From Gammaproteobacteria bacterium (GTDB taxonomy: Bacteria > Pseudomonadota > Gammaproteobacteria > Pseudomonadales > Halieaceae): 64,000 bases of DNA. Every line of letters begins with the position of its first letter. Position 1 is the stretch's first letter. The position numbers and the translations under genes were made by a program. Location: assembly GCA_030427085.1 (NCBI GenBank), contig JAUHXH010000003.1:1-64000 (forward strand), given 5' to 3'. Below the pieces are notes generated by a model. That model searched no databases. It had not been told where the DNA came from and worked only from the letters and a program-made list of their open reading frames with translations. Of this stretch, positions 43,530-54,672 are shown in pieces.

Positions 43530-44537
43530 TCAGGAAAGCCGGCGAATACCCACCGCTTCGCGAACCTGCTGCATCAAGGGCTCACTGTAAGCGCGGGCTT
43601 TTTCCGCACCCTCTAGCAGGATTGCCTCAATGTGTGCCGGCTCGGCCATTAACTCGTTGTAGCGTTCACGGGCTTCTGACAATTCCGCATCGATCAACTC
43701 GAACAGCGCCTTCTTGGCCTCGCCCCAGGCAATGCCGGCCTCGAACTGTTCACGCATTGAGGCAGTCTGCTCGGCGGTGGCAAACGCAGACCAGATCTGG
43801 AACACGGCGGAATCGTCCGGGTCTTTAGGCTCACCCGGCTCCAATAGATTGGTCTTGATTCGGTTGATAGACTTTTGCAGGCGCTTCTGGGTCTCGAACA
43901 GCGGAATGGTGTTGTTGTAACTCTTGCTCATCTTGCGGCCATCCTGGCCCTGCAACACCGCCACGTCGTCGTCCACCACCGCCTCGGGCAGGGCAAACAG
44001 CGATTTGAAATTGTGGTTGAAGCGGCCAGCAATATCGCGCGCCATCTCCAGGTGCTGGATCTGGTCGCGGCCCACCGGCACTTTGTTGGCGTTGAACATC
44101 AGGATGTCCGCCGCCATCAACACCGGGTAGTTGAACAAGCCCATGGTTACGCCAAAATCCGGGTCTTCACCGGCATCTTCGTTGTCCTGTACCGCCGCCT
44201 TGTAAGCGTGGGCGCGATTCATCAGGCCCTTGGCGGCATTACAGTTCAGGATCCAGGTCAGCTCCGGAATCTCCGGGATATCCGACTGGCGATAGAACAC
44301 CGTGCGGTCAGTATCCAGCCCCAGTGCCAACCAGGTGGCGGCGATTTCCTTGGTGGACTGCGCCACACGCTCCGGCTCCTGGCACTTGATCAGCGCGTGG
44401 TAGTCGGCGAGGAAGAAAAAGGACTCTACAGACTCGTCGCGAGACGCCTCGATGGCAGGCCGAATCGCCCCCACGTAGTTGCCCAGATGGGGAGTGCCGG
44501 TGGTGGTGATGCCAGTGAGAACGCGTTGCTTGGTCAT
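43530..44537 (-). CDS. trpS: Tryptophanyl-tRNA synthetase
   Basis: Class I aminoacyl-tRNA synthetase, 335 aa. HIGH-type motif [17 protein letters not shown] in [12 protein letters not shown], and conserved [15 protein letters not shown]. Of the usual short bacterial length. Confidence 0.98.
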   Translation of the reverse strand: MTKQRVLTGITTTGTPHLGNYVGAIRPAIEASRDESVESFFFLADYHALIKCQEPERVAQSTKEIAATWLALGLDTDRTVFYRQSDIPEIPELTWILNCNAAKGLMNRAHAYKAAVQDNEDAGEDPDFGVTMGLFNYPVLMAADILMFNANKVPVGRDQIQHLEMARDIAGRFNHNFKSLFALPEAVVDDDVAVLQGQDGRKMSKSYNNTIPLFETQKRLQKSINRIKTNLLEPGEPKDPDDSAVFQIWSAFATAEQTASMREQFEAGIAWGEAKKALFELIDAELSEARERYNELMAEPAHIEAILLEGAEKARAYSEPLMQQVREAVGIRRLS

Positions 44538-44570
44538 AGTGCCGCTGAGGTAGTTTTGAGACGGCGGACA

Positions 44571-45686
44571 TCATACTGATTCTGGCGGAAAGTGGCTATC
44601 ACCGGCCTGCAGCGCACCCAGAAGGGAAGCGTAACGAGGTGCCAGCAAGTCTGGGTGGCAGGCCCGGGCCGCATCGGTAGGTGGCGCCATCCGTCTCGCT
44701 TCGACAAGATACCGTGTCAGGGCATTAGCCTCTTTGGGTATATCGTTTGGGAAGGACGGGTAAAGTTGTGCCGCCGGAAATATCTCCGGATAAGCCAATC
44801 GATCCGGCACCAGTACCTGGCAACCCGCTGCCGCGGCCTCCAGCATGGCGATCCCCTGAAAGTCGTGTACCGCGGTGGAAAATGCTATATCCGAACCAGC
44901 CAGAATACGCCGGTAAGCACCGTGGTCCTCGACGTAGCCAAAGTGGGTCAGGCGATCTCCCAGTAGCCGCTGCAACTGTGCGAATTCAGTCGGCTGCTGG
45001 CGGAACTGTTGGCCCAGCAGCGCCAACGTAAACTCGCATTCCACGGCGAGCAGTCGTTCACACAAAGCCAACAGGCGATCCGGCCCCTTGTCGTACTCCC
45101 AGCGGTGGTTCCACACCAGCCGCAGCGGGCCGCCCTCGGGCTTTGGTTTCGGCTCGATGTAACTCTCGCGGGCCAGTGGCACGGGCAATATCTGCGAATT
45201 TGCCGCAAGTTGTTCAGGGATGCCACGCGGCACCCGATCCGGCAGCTTTTTCAGCAGGGTTTCGAGCCCGGCCAGGAAAGTGTCGCGATTCCACGCAGAG
45301 TTAAAACACAACAGGTCAGCCGCCAGAGCGCTGTACAGCGACACCATCTGCGCCTCCAGCACGCCGTGGGGGCTGGCGTTGTCGGGATAGGCGAACTGGT
45401 TTTCATGGAAGTACAGCGCCGTAGGCAGTCGGGCCAGTTCCGGCACCAGGCCCCGCAGCGTAGCCAGGTCCACCATCGAGGTAGCCAGCAGTAAATCAGC
45501 TGGGCCGGTGAGCACCTCCCGCTGCGCCTGACTCCAGTACAGCGGATTGCCCCGTACGCGCCAGGCAAAATGCCGGGGCGGTAACTCCAGCACAGTAAAC
45601 GACCAGTCCGGCAGCATGGCCTGCAATTGCCGTACCCAATACCGGTGGCTGTCGGCGGCGTAGGCCGACAGCAGCAGAACACGCAT
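44571..45686 (-). CDS. DUF3524 glycosyltransferase (tRNA-queuosine mannosyltransferase-like)
   Basis: 371-aa GT-B glycosyltransferase. The N-terminal part, MRVLLLSAYAADSHRYWVRQ then LELPPRHFAWRVRGNPLYW and ALYFHENQFAYP, is the DUF3524 signature. The C-terminal GT1-like part has WNHRWEYDKGPDRLL and STAVHDFQGIAMLEAAAAGC. Human GTDC1/QTMAN of this family mannosylates queuosine in tRNA-Asp. A bacterial role in modifying queuosine is an inference, supported only by queA and tgt being in the same genome. The start is fixed by the family N-terminus; it lies 2 bp after apeB. Confidence 0.8.
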   Translation of the reverse strand: MRVLLLSAYAADSHRYWVRQLQAMLPDWSFTVLELPPRHFAWRVRGNPLYWSQAQREVLTGPADLLLATSMVDLATLRGLVPELARLPTALYFHENQFAYPDNASPHGVLEAQMVSLYSALAADLLCFNSAWNRDTFLAGLETLLKKLPDRVPRGIPEQLAANSQILPVPLARESYIEPKPKPEGGPLRLVWNHRWEYDKGPDRLLALCERLLAVECEFTLALLGQQFRQQPTEFAQLQRLLGDRLTHFGYVEDHGAYRRILAGSDIAFSTAVHDFQGIAMLEAAAAGCQVLVPDRLAYPEIFPAAQLYPSFPNDIPKEANALTRYLVEARRMAPPTDAARACHPDLLAPRYASLLGALQAGDSHFPPESV

Positions 45687-45688
45687 GC

Positions 45689-47026
45689 TCAGCGCGCCGA
45701 CAGCGGCCCGGGGTGGTTGAAGTAGCGGGCCAGAATACCCTGCAGATTGGCGGCGTCCTGGCTGCCCGCCAGTTCGCGTGGAGAATGCATACCGAAGGTG
45801 GGCACACCGATGTCCAGTGTACGCACGCCCAACTCCCCGGCGGTGATGGGCCCGATAGTGCTGCCACACGCCATGTCCGCGCGTACCACAAAGCTTTGCA
45901 CAGGCACCCCCTGCGCCGCCGCCAACTGCCGGAACAAGGCTGTGGTTTCGCTATTGGAGGCATAGCGCTGATTGGCGTTGATCTTCAGTACCGGGCCCGC
46001 ATTGAGCAATGGACCATGGTTGTTGTCATGCTTGTCCGCGAAGTTCGGATGCACACCGTGAGCATTGTCCGCCGAAATCATCATTGATCGGTCGATCATC
46101 GCGGCGTAGTCACCCTCCCCCGCCGGGGCCATGCGTCGCAGCACCGACTTGAGGAAAGGCCCCTGGGCACCGATGGCCGACAGACTGCCCACCTCCTCGT
46201 GATCGTTGCAAACCAGCAGAGCACTGTGAGAACCATCGCTTTCCAGCAAGGCCTGCAGACCCACATAGCAACTAAGCAAATTGTCGAGCCGGGCAGACGC
46301 CAGAAATTCGCGCTCCAGACCGATCACGGCGGGCGGCTGGGTATCGTAGAAACACAACTCGAAATCCAGCACCTGGGCCACGTCGAGGTCGGGCTGTTCC
46401 TTCAGTAACTGTTCACGCAGCATCTGGCGGAAGTCGCGTTTGTCTTTACCCTGGAGCTGACACAGCACGGGCACGATGTCGGTCTGGGGGTTGATGCTGC
46501 GATTCTGATTAACTTCCCGGTCCAGGTGGATGGCCAGGCTGGGGATGGTGGCGATGGCATCACGGTAGTCAATCAGGGCATTGCGCAATGCACCGCCGGC
46601 GTCCTCGTAGCTCACGCGCCCCGCCAGCGACAGGTCACGATCAAACCAAGGGTTGAGCAATGCGCCGCCGTAAACCTGTACACCGAGCTGGAAATATCCT
46701 TTGCTGGCCAGCTCAGGCGTTGGCTTGACCATCAGGCAGGGGCTGTCCGTGTGTGCCCCCACCATCCTCAAGCCCTGCGCCGGTGCAGTTTCAGTACCAA
46801 CGGTGAAGGCAATAATGGAGCTGCCATTGCGAGTGATGTAGTAACGGCCACCCGCCTTCAGGGACCAGGGCTTGTCGTCGGTAACAACTTCAAAACCTGC
46901 AGCCTGCAGCCGGCGAGTCATTTCTGCCACGGCATGAAAAGGGGTAACTGACCGCGCGAGGAATTCGCACAGGCCGGTGTTGAATGAGTTGAATGAGTTG
47001 AATGATTCGGTGTGAGTGTCAGTCAT
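45689..47026 (-). CDS. apeB: M18-family aminopeptidase
   Basis: Zinc aspartyl-type aminopeptidase of about 445 aa. Metal and catalytic motifs: [43 protein letters not shown] and the C-terminal [12 protein letters not shown]. The ATG at 47026 has GGAG upstream and overlaps the preceding stop by 8 bp. Residues 10-18 read SFNSFNSFN, coded by a 9-bp tandem repeat (46980-47006). Confidence 0.95.
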   Translation of the reverse strand: MTDTHTESFNSFNSFNTGLCEFLARSVTPFHAVAEMTRRLQAAGFEVVTDDKPWSLKAGGRYYITRNGSSIIAFTVGTETAPAQGLRMVGAHTDSPCLMVKPTPELASKGYFQLGVQVYGGALLNPWFDRDLSLAGRVSYEDAGGALRNALIDYRDAIATIPSLAIHLDREVNQNRSINPQTDIVPVLCQLQGKDKRDFRQMLREQLLKEQPDLDVAQVLDFELCFYDTQPPAVIGLEREFLASARLDNLLSCYVGLQALLESDGSHSALLVCNDHEEVGSLSAIGAQGPFLKSVLRRMAPAGEGDYAAMIDRSMMISADNAHGVHPNFADKHDNNHGPLLNAGPVLKINANQRYASNSETTALFRQLAAAQGVPVQSFVVRADMACGSTIGPITAGELGVRTLDIGVPTFGMHSPRELAGSQDAANLQGILARYFNHPGPLSAR

Positions 47027-47894
47027 TGTCACTTTGCTCCATTCGCGCAAACAGGCTGGACGTATCCCAACGCCCGCCGCCCATGGCCTGAACGTCGGCG
47101 TAGTAGCCGTCCACCTGCTCGGTGACCGGTAGTGTTACGCCCATTTGCCGGGCCTGCTCCAGCACAATGGCGAGATCCTTGCGCATCCAGTCCACGGCAA
47201 AGCCGTGCTCGTATTCACCCGCCAACATAGTCTGGTAGCGGTTTTCCATCTGCCAGGATTGGGCGGCGCCCTGAGAGATCACCTCCACCACGGCGGCGGG
47301 GTCCAGACCCGCCTTGCGCGCAAAGTGCAGCCCCTCGGACAAACCCTGAACCACGCCGGCGATACAGATCTGATTGACCATTTTGGCCAGTTGCCCGCTA
47401 CCGGCAGGCCCGAGCAGGCGAACGCAACGGGCGTAGTCGTTCAATGCCGGCTCCGCTTTGGCGAATACCTCAGCGTCGCCCCCGCACATCACTGTTAGCA
47501 CCCCGTTTTCGGCACCGGCCTGTCCACCGGATACCGGGGCGTCGACAAATCCGACCTGAAGGGCCGCACACGCAGCTTCCAACTCCCTTGCCAGTTCGGC
47601 GGAGGCGGTAGTGTGATCAACCAGTACGGCGCCCGCCTGCATACCCGCCAACGCGCCCTGCTCGCCCAGCACCACGGCTCGCACATCATCGTCGTTGCCA
47701 ACGCACACCGCCACCAGATCAGCACCGGCCGCTGCCTGCGCCGGGGTGTCAGCCACACTACCACCGTGTTGTGCCACCCACTCGGCGGCGCGTGCAGGAT
47801 TGCGGTTGTAGACCGTTACGGAATGGCCAGCGGCCTGCCAGTGACCGGCCATGGGATAGCCCATCACGCCCAGGCCAATGAAAGCGAGTTTCAT
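47019..47894 (-). CDS. 3-hydroxyisobutyrate dehydrogenase-family oxidoreductase
   Basis: 291-aa beta-hydroxyacid dehydrogenase with Rossmann motif [14 protein letters not shown], the catalytic-loop [14 protein letters not shown], Lys in [14 protein letters not shown] and [10 protein letters not shown]. Could be 3-hydroxyisobutyrate, tartronate semialdehyde or a related reductase; no valine-degradation neighbours are present. Followed by apeB with overlap, preceded by a TetR regulator. Confidence 0.87.
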   Translation of the reverse strand: MKLAFIGLGVMGYPMAGHWQAAGHSVTVYNRNPARAAEWVAQHGGSVADTPAQAAAGADLVAVCVGNDDDVRAVVLGEQGALAGMQAGAVLVDHTTASAELARELEAACAALQVGFVDAPVSGGQAGAENGVLTVMCGGDAEVFAKAEPALNDYARCVRLLGPAGSGQLAKMVNQICIAGVVQGLSEGLHFARKAGLDPAAVVEVISQGAAQSWQMENRYQTMLAGEYEHGFAVDWMRKDLAIVLEQARQMGVTLPVTEQVDGYYADVQAMGGGRWDTSSLFARMEQSDND

Positions 47895-47963
47895 GCAGAT
47901 ACCTCAATGCGGGCCGGGCGCGATGGCGCCCGGCGTCAAACTGCGAAGGGTAGAGGCAGGAAC

Positions 47964-48554
47964 CTAGCGACGCAAGCCGTCGATAGCGGTGGCGAGAATC
48001 TGACGTTGTGCAGCGGCGGGAAACAACTTGGGATCCATCACCGCGCCAACCCCCAGGCCATAGACCAGGGCCAGCAGGGAGCGGTAGGCATTGCGCAGGT
48101 TTACTCCCTTTTGCAGTTTGCGGGCCTTTTCCGCCTGTTTCAGGCAGGCCAGGCCGGTTTTGAGCTGGGCACTGTAGCGCCCGGACAGCACCTCACGCAT
48201 ATCGGGGGAAATGGCAGCCCGGGTATTAAAAGCCAAACGTACCCGCCACTCCTGTTCTATCTCAGGCTTCAGCGGGAGTTGCGCCTGCAAGCTGGCGGCG
48301 AGGAAATCGAGCCCATCGAGCCCCTCCGTGGCGGCTTCCATCCGGGCCTCGTACATCTCTTCCACGAACTCCAACGCGCCGAGGAGCAATTGCTCCTTGT
48401 CCGCAAAATAATGCTGCACCATGCCCTTGGTGCAACCGTGGGCGGCGGCAACATTGCGCAAGGTGGTGTTTTCCAGGCCCTGCTCGGCCACTACCTCCGC
48501 AACGGTGGCGGAGAGTTCATATCGCTGCTGCTCGTGATCGACGATTTTTGGCAT
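47964..48554 (-). CDS. TetR-family transcriptional regulator
   Basis: 196-aa regulator. N-terminal helix-turn-helix TTLRNVAAAHGCTKGMVQHY-FADKE, with a BetI-like C-terminal ligand domain. The start is MPKIVDHEQQ with GAGG upstream; the frame continues to 48716 but that part overlaps uppP. Likely controls the dehydrogenase gene 69 bp downstream. Ligand unknown. Confidence 0.87.
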   Translation of the reverse strand: MPKIVDHEQQRYELSATVAEVVAEQGLENTTLRNVAAAHGCTKGMVQHYFADKEQLLLGALEFVEEMYEARMEAATEGLDGLDFLAASLQAQLPLKPEIEQEWRVRLAFNTRAAISPDMREVLSGRYSAQLKTGLACLKQAEKARKLQKGVNLRNAYRSLLALVYGLGVGAVMDPKLFPAAAQRQILATAIDGLRR

Positions 48555-48615
48555 CTGGAACAACCTCTGAACGGGGACTCGTTTTGAGTGTAGCAGAGGA
48601 AAAAAGTTCTGCCCG

Positions 48616-49416
48616 TCAAGCAATCCAGATGGCATACAACAGCGCCGCCAGGGCGATGCGATACCAGACGAATGGCATAAAACCGACGCGGTCCAGCAGT
48701 CGCAGGAATACCGCAATACAGGCGTAGGCCGTCACGCCTGCCACCGCTGTGGCGCTGCCAATCAGCCCCCAATCCACGGGGTCGGTTTGTTGTGCCAGAT
48801 CCACACCCAGAAGCAGACCGGCGGCCGCGATAATGGGAATGGACAGTAAGAAGGAGAATCGCGCCGCCGCCTGTCGCGACAGACCCAGGAACAGTCCAGC
48901 CGTCATGGTAACGCCGGAGCGAGAAACGCCGGGAACCGGTGCCAGTGCCTGCGCCACGCCAACAATGACCGCAATACCCAGTCCCAGCTCCCGCTTTGCC
49001 GGAACCCGTCCGTGCCGATCCGCCCAACCCAACAGCAGGCCAAACACCAGGGTGGTGGTGGCGATCACCGGCAGCGTGCGCAAGTGCGCCTCGATGAAGT
49101 CACCGGCGAACAGTCCCACCAGGCCGGCGGGAACAGTAGCGATCAACAGGTACCAAACAGTGCGGCTCTCTTCACTGCTGCCCTTGCCCGCCAGCGACGC
49201 GAACCAGCCGCAGGCCAGTTGCCACAGATCCAGACGGTAGTACCACAACACCGCCGCCAGCGTGCCCACGTGAACCGCCACATCGAATGCCAGGCCCTGG
49301 TCCTTCCAGCCGAGAATCTGTGCGGGAATGATCAGGTGAGCGGAACTGGAAATGGGTAGAAATTCGGTGAGGCCCTGAACAACGGCCAACAGCATTGCCT
49401 GCAGCGTTTCAGTCAT
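48616..49416 (-). CDS. uppP: Undecaprenyl-diphosphate phosphatase
   Basis: Inner membrane enzyme that recycles undecaprenyl diphosphate for wall synthesis; also gives bacitracin tolerance. 266 aa with conserved QGLTEFLPISSSAHLII and PGVSRSGVTMTAGLFLG, about eight helices. Its ATG overlaps the tsaB stop by 4 bp. Confidence 0.97.
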   Translation of the reverse strand: MTETLQAMLLAVVQGLTEFLPISSSAHLIIPAQILGWKDQGLAFDVAVHVGTLAAVLWYYRLDLWQLACGWFASLAGKGSSEESRTVWYLLIATVPAGLVGLFAGDFIEAHLRTLPVIATTTLVFGLLLGWADRHGRVPAKRELGLGIAVIVGVAQALAPVPGVSRSGVTMTAGLFLGLSRQAAARFSFLLSIPIIAAAGLLLGVDLAQQTDPVDWGLIGSATAVAGVTAYACIAVFLRLLDRVGFMPFVWYRIALAALLYAIWIA

Positions 49417-50123
49417 GCCGGTTTGCCCTGTTCGGAGAGTTTTTTCCAGGACACTTCATCGCGCACATAGACAGGCGATACCCGGTCCGCCCGCTGCACA
49501 CGCCCGGTGGCGAAAGCCGCCTCCGCCAGCGGGATCAGGTCGAGTGCCGAGGGCAGGACGGTGTCACCTCCCGCCACGACCAGGTCGGAAAATGCCTCTG
49601 GCAGGCGCTCACGATAGACCAGGCCATCACCCAGAATTTGCGGGAGTTGCTCTGCAAGACTTGCCGGCAAGGCCTCCGGTGCACAAACGCCGGGCCCCTC
49701 GAGGATCTCGGCACCGTCCTGTGGGGCGGCAAATAACTGCCAGTACACCTCGTCCACACGCGCATCCAGCAGGGCCAGAATGGGCCGCTCGGGGGTCACG
49801 CAGCCCGTCCGCACGCCCGCTTGAGCCAGCGCCGCCAATGTGGGTACAGGCACGGCGGGAAGATCGAGGCTGTAGGCCAGCCCCTGCACGGCGCTGGCAC
49901 CAATCCGCAAACCGGTAAAGGAGCCGGGGCCACAGCTATAGGCCAACGCCTCCACGCCGGCAGCACGCAAATCGCCACGGGGCACCAGTTCAGACAACAT
50001 GTCGAACAACAATTGATTGTGACGACGCGGCGCCAGTTCAAAACACTGCCGGCAATCACCGTCAATGGACAGGGCCACCGAACAGGCGTCGGTAGCGGTA
50101 TCGATGGCGAGGAAATTGGTCAT
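49413..50123 (-). CDS. tsaB: tRNA threonylcarbamoyladenosine protein TsaB
   Basis: Partner of TsaD/TsaE in t6A37 formation on ANN-decoding tRNAs. 236 aa with FLAIDTATDACSVAL, RRHNQLLFDMLSELV and YSCGPGSFTGLRIGAS, the normal TsaB signature. First gene of the tsaB-uppP pair. Confidence 0.96.
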   Translation of the reverse strand: MTNFLAIDTATDACSVALSIDGDCRQCFELAPRRHNQLLFDMLSELVPRGDLRAAGVEALAYSCGPGSFTGLRIGASAVQGLAYSLDLPAVPVPTLAALAQAGVRTGCVTPERPILALLDARVDEVYWQLFAAPQDGAEILEGPGVCAPEALPASLAEQLPQILGDGLVYRERLPEAFSDLVVAGGDTVLPSALDLIPLAEAAFATGRVQRADRVSPVYVRDEVSWKKLSEQGKPA

Positions 50124-50223
50124 ATACTGGGCGGCGCGATCCCTGCTCTGCGTAGCCGCAGATTATCCCACAGGGGCACGCCAGTCAGAACTCCCCACCG
50201 CATTGATTTGAGGACAGATTCGC

Positions 50224-51460
<1,237 letters not shown>

Positions 51461-51591
51461 TCAAGTGGTGCGGGTAGAGCGTCTTTTAGGTCGCGCTCGT
51501 GTCTGGTATTCATTCGGGGAATGAAGAGGGCAGTAACCATACACAGGGCAAGGGATTGTGACAAGTCCCCGGCCTGGGTGGAGGTACCCCA

Positions 51592-52425
51592 TCAATCAAC
51601 TTTCGAGCGGGTTTTCAGCTCCGCCTTCGCCGCCTCCCACAGCGCATCCAGCGCCGCCTCGTCCATGGCTTCCAGGGACTGTTCCTGAGCCCTGGCCTTC
51701 GCTTCCACGGCGCGAAAGCGAGACTCAAACTTCTGCGAGGCGTGGCGCAGAGAGGCTTCGGCGTCCAGGTGCAGGTGGCGGGCGAGATTGACGCAAGTGA
51801 ACAGGATATCGCCCATTTCCTCGGCAACATGGGTCTCATCGCCGCTGGCCATGGCCTGCTCCAGTTCCGCCATTTCTTCGCGGAGCTTGTCCAGTACCGG
51901 CGCCGTACCAGACCAGTCAAAGCCCACCCGGCTAGCCCGTTTCTGCAGTTTTTGTGCGCGTGGCAATGCCGGTAATGCCTGCGGGACATCATCCAGTGCG
52001 CCGTGCTGGGCGCGCTCGGCGCGCTCGCTTTCCTTGATTGCCTCCCAACTGCGTTTGACGGCGGCAACGTCGGTTTGCGCATCCACCACACCCTCAATTT
52101 CGCCATTGGCGAACACATGGGGATGGCGGCGAAGTAATTTGTCGACCAGCGTGTGGACCACCTCAGCGAAGCTGAAAAAACCTTGCTCTTTGCCGAGTTG
52201 GCTGTAGAAAATCACCTGGAACAACACATCGCCGAGTTCTTCGCCCACATGGGGGAAGTCGTCGTGTTCGATGGCTTCGGCCAGTTCGTAGCATTCCTCC
52301 AGGGTGGAGGGCACGATGGAGCGAAAGTCCTGGGCCTGATCCCAGGGGCAGCCTGTGTCCGGATCGCGCAGGCGTTCCATCACACGCAATAAGTCGTCTA
52401 TGGTGTAACGCGATTCCGTCATCAA
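51592..52425 (-). CDS. mazG: Nucleoside triphosphate pyrophosphohydrolase MazG
   Basis: Hydrolyses NTPs to NMP and PPi; in E. coli it lowers ppGpp and interacts with Era. 277 aa with two MazG domains; metal motifs EECYELAEAIEHDDFPHVGE-ELGD in the first and ELEQAMASGDETHVAEEMGD in the second. Its ATG overlaps the relA stop by 4 bp, the classical relA-mazG pair. Confidence 0.97.
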   Translation of the reverse strand: MMTESRYTIDDLLRVMERLRDPDTGCPWDQAQDFRSIVPSTLEECYELAEAIEHDDFPHVGEELGDVLFQVIFYSQLGKEQGFFSFAEVVHTLVDKLLRRHPHVFANGEIEGVVDAQTDVAAVKRSWEAIKESERAERAQHGALDDVPQALPALPRAQKLQKRASRVGFDWSGTAPVLDKLREEMAELEQAMASGDETHVAEEMGDILFTCVNLARHLHLDAEASLRHASQKFESRFRAVEAKARAQEQSLEAMDEAALDALWEAAKAELKTRSKVD

Positions 52426-54668
52426 CCGCCCTCGGCTGAGACCCGACGAGCCGACACCACGTTGTTCAGGCCATTCAGACGCGACAGCAAGCGTGACAGG
52501 CTATTTAATGTGGGTACTTCCACCCGGATCTGCATGGTCGCAGTGTGGTCGCGACGGTGACTGAGGGTATTGATAGCCAATACGTTGATCCGGGCGTTGG
52601 CGAGCAACAGCGTGACATCGCGGAGCAGACCCTGGCGGTCATAAGCTTCGATGGCGATATCCACCTCGTAGGTTTCACGCGGTCCGTCGCCCCACTCCAC
52701 TTCGATAATGCGTTCGGGCACATCGTGTTGCAGTTGGATCAGCCGGCTACAGTCCGTTCGGTGAATGCTGACCCCGCGGCCCTGGGTGATGAAACCAACA
52801 ATGCTGTCCCCGGGCAGTGGCCGACAGCAGCCCGCCATTTGAGTCAGCAGGTTGCCCACGCCGCGCACCTGTACCTGACCCTGCCCACTGCTTCCCGTGG
52901 GTTTGGCCAGTTGCATTTCAGGCTCTTCCTGCGGACGCTCACCGCGCAGCAGGTCCTGGGCTGCATGAAGCACTGCAGAAGAGGTTACGTCGCCAGAACC
53001 CACCGCCACAAACATATCGTCCACGGTGTTGAGCTTCAGCGTTTCGGCAATGCGCTTGTAGTCCACACTGGTCAACGCCAGGCGTTTAAACTCGCGCTCC
53101 AGCAGGTTACGCCCCGCCTCCAGGTTCTCCTCGCGGGCCTGGGTTTTGAACCAGTGCGCCACCTTGGCCCGGGCGCGGGAGGTGCGCAGGTAACCGGCAC
53201 CGGTCTGCAACCAGTCTCGCCGGGGCTTGCCGTCCTTGCTGGTGAGAATTTCCACCCGCTCGCCGGTTTTCAATGGATAAGTGAGGGGTACGATCGAGCC
53301 GTTAACCTTCGCGCCGCGACAGTGGTGCCCCACTTCAGTATGCACGTGATAGGCAAAGTCCAGCGGCGTGGCACCCTGGGCCAGATTGACCACATCGCCT
53401 TCCGGGGTGAACACGTAGACCCGATCCTGGGCCACGTCGAAGCTGAACTGCTCCACCACGGCACCGCTGTCGCCGGTTTCCTCGTGCCAGTCCAACACCT
53501 GCCGCAGCCAGGCGATTTTTTCTTCGTAGGTACTGGCCATGGTGGACTCGGAATCCGAGCCCTTGTAACGCCAGTGGGCACAAACCCCCAGTTCCGCTTC
53601 CTCGTCCATCTGGCGCGTGCGGATCTGCACTTCCAGAATCTTGCCCTCAGGGCCGATCACCGCCGTATGCAGCGAGCGATACCCGTTCTCCTTGGGGTTG
53701 GCGATGTAATCATCGAACTCGTTGGGGATGTTGCGCCACAAACCGTGGATCAGACCGAGGGTGGCGTAACAGTCACGCACCTCCGGCACCAGGATGCGCA
53801 CCGCGCGAATGTCATAGACCTGGGAGAAACCGATGCCCTTGCGCTGCATCTTTCGCCAGATGGAATAGATATGTTTAGCGCGGCCGGCTATTTCAAACTC
53901 CAGACCAGCCTGGGATAAAACGCGGGACAGTTCCGTTTTAACGCGCTCGATAAAACCATCTCGCTCGATTCGCTTGCCGTCGAGCAGCTTGGCGATCTTG
54001 CGGTAGGCGTCACCGTAGAGGTAACGGAAAGACAGGTCTTCCAGTTCCCACTTCAGGTGACCAATACCGAGACGGTGCGCCAGCGGCGCGTATACGTCGA
54101 ACACTTCCCGCGCCACGCCTTCGCGGCGGTCTTCATCGTTCTTCACTGCACGGATGGCGCAGGTGCGCTCGGCCAGTTTGATCAGGGCCACTCGCACATC
54201 GTCCACCAGGGAGATGAGCATTTTGCGGATATTGTCTTTCTGCCCGTGGGCCTGGCCCAGCACGGGGGCATCGCTGCGATTTTTAAGGTCCGAGATGGCC
54301 GCCATGCGCAGCACACCGCGCAACAGCGACACCACCTGCTCACCAAAGTGTTGGTTTACTTCCGCCAGGCTGAGGCGCTCTTCCCGCACCACGCGGCACA
54401 GGATACCGGCCACCAGGCCGTCGGTACCCACATGCAAGTCCAGCAGGATTTGCGCAATGTCGAGCCCGGCCAGATACGGCTCCGACTCGTGTGACCAATC
54501 AATGGCGTCAACACCCGGCTTGCGGGATGCTTCACGCGCCACCTCACAGGCCTCACGCAAGCGACTGCGATCGTCTTCGGTGCAAGCGGCGGGCAGGCTT
54601 TCAAACCAGCGATCGAGATCAACCTCGCCCTGGGCGGTCAGTGGTGAAGGCGCTCGAACCTGGACCAT
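52422..54668 (-). CDS. relA: (p)ppGpp synthetase RelA
   Basis: Ribosome-associated alarmone synthetase, 748 aa. The N-terminal hydrolase-like domain lacks the HD dyad (AGILCRVVREERL in its place), so it is RelA rather than bifunctional SpoT. Synthetase motif DIRAVRILVPEVRDCYATLG and NGYRSLHTAVIG are intact; then a TGS domain (VYVFTPEGDVVNLAQGATPL) and a C-terminal ACT domain. Sits 4 bp from cysM upstream. Confidence 0.97.
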   Translation of the reverse strand: MVQVRAPSPLTAQGEVDLDRWFESLPAACTEDDRSRLREACEVAREASRKPGVDAIDWSHESEPYLAGLDIAQILLDLHVGTDGLVAGILCRVVREERLSLAEVNQHFGEQVVSLLRGVLRMAAISDLKNRSDAPVLGQAHGQKDNIRKMLISLVDDVRVALIKLAERTCAIRAVKNDEDRREGVAREVFDVYAPLAHRLGIGHLKWELEDLSFRYLYGDAYRKIAKLLDGKRIERDGFIERVKTELSRVLSQAGLEFEIAGRAKHIYSIWRKMQRKGIGFSQVYDIRAVRILVPEVRDCYATLGLIHGLWRNIPNEFDDYIANPKENGYRSLHTAVIGPEGKILEVQIRTRQMDEEAELGVCAHWRYKGSDSESTMASTYEEKIAWLRQVLDWHEETGDSGAVVEQFSFDVAQDRVYVFTPEGDVVNLAQGATPLDFAYHVHTEVGHHCRGAKVNGSIVPLTYPLKTGERVEILTSKDGKPRRDWLQTGAGYLRTSRARAKVAHWFKTQAREENLEAGRNLLEREFKRLALTSVDYKRIAETLKLNTVDDMFVAVGSGDVTSSAVLHAAQDLLRGERPQEEPEMQLAKPTGSSGQGQVQVRGVGNLLTQMAGCCRPLPGDSIVGFITQGRGVSIHRTDCSRLIQLQHDVPERIIEVEWGDGPRETYEVDIAIEAYDRQGLLRDVTLLLANARINVLAINTLSHRRDHTATMQIRVEVPTLNSLSRLLSRLNGLNNVVSARRVSAEGG

Positions 54669-54672
54669 CGTC

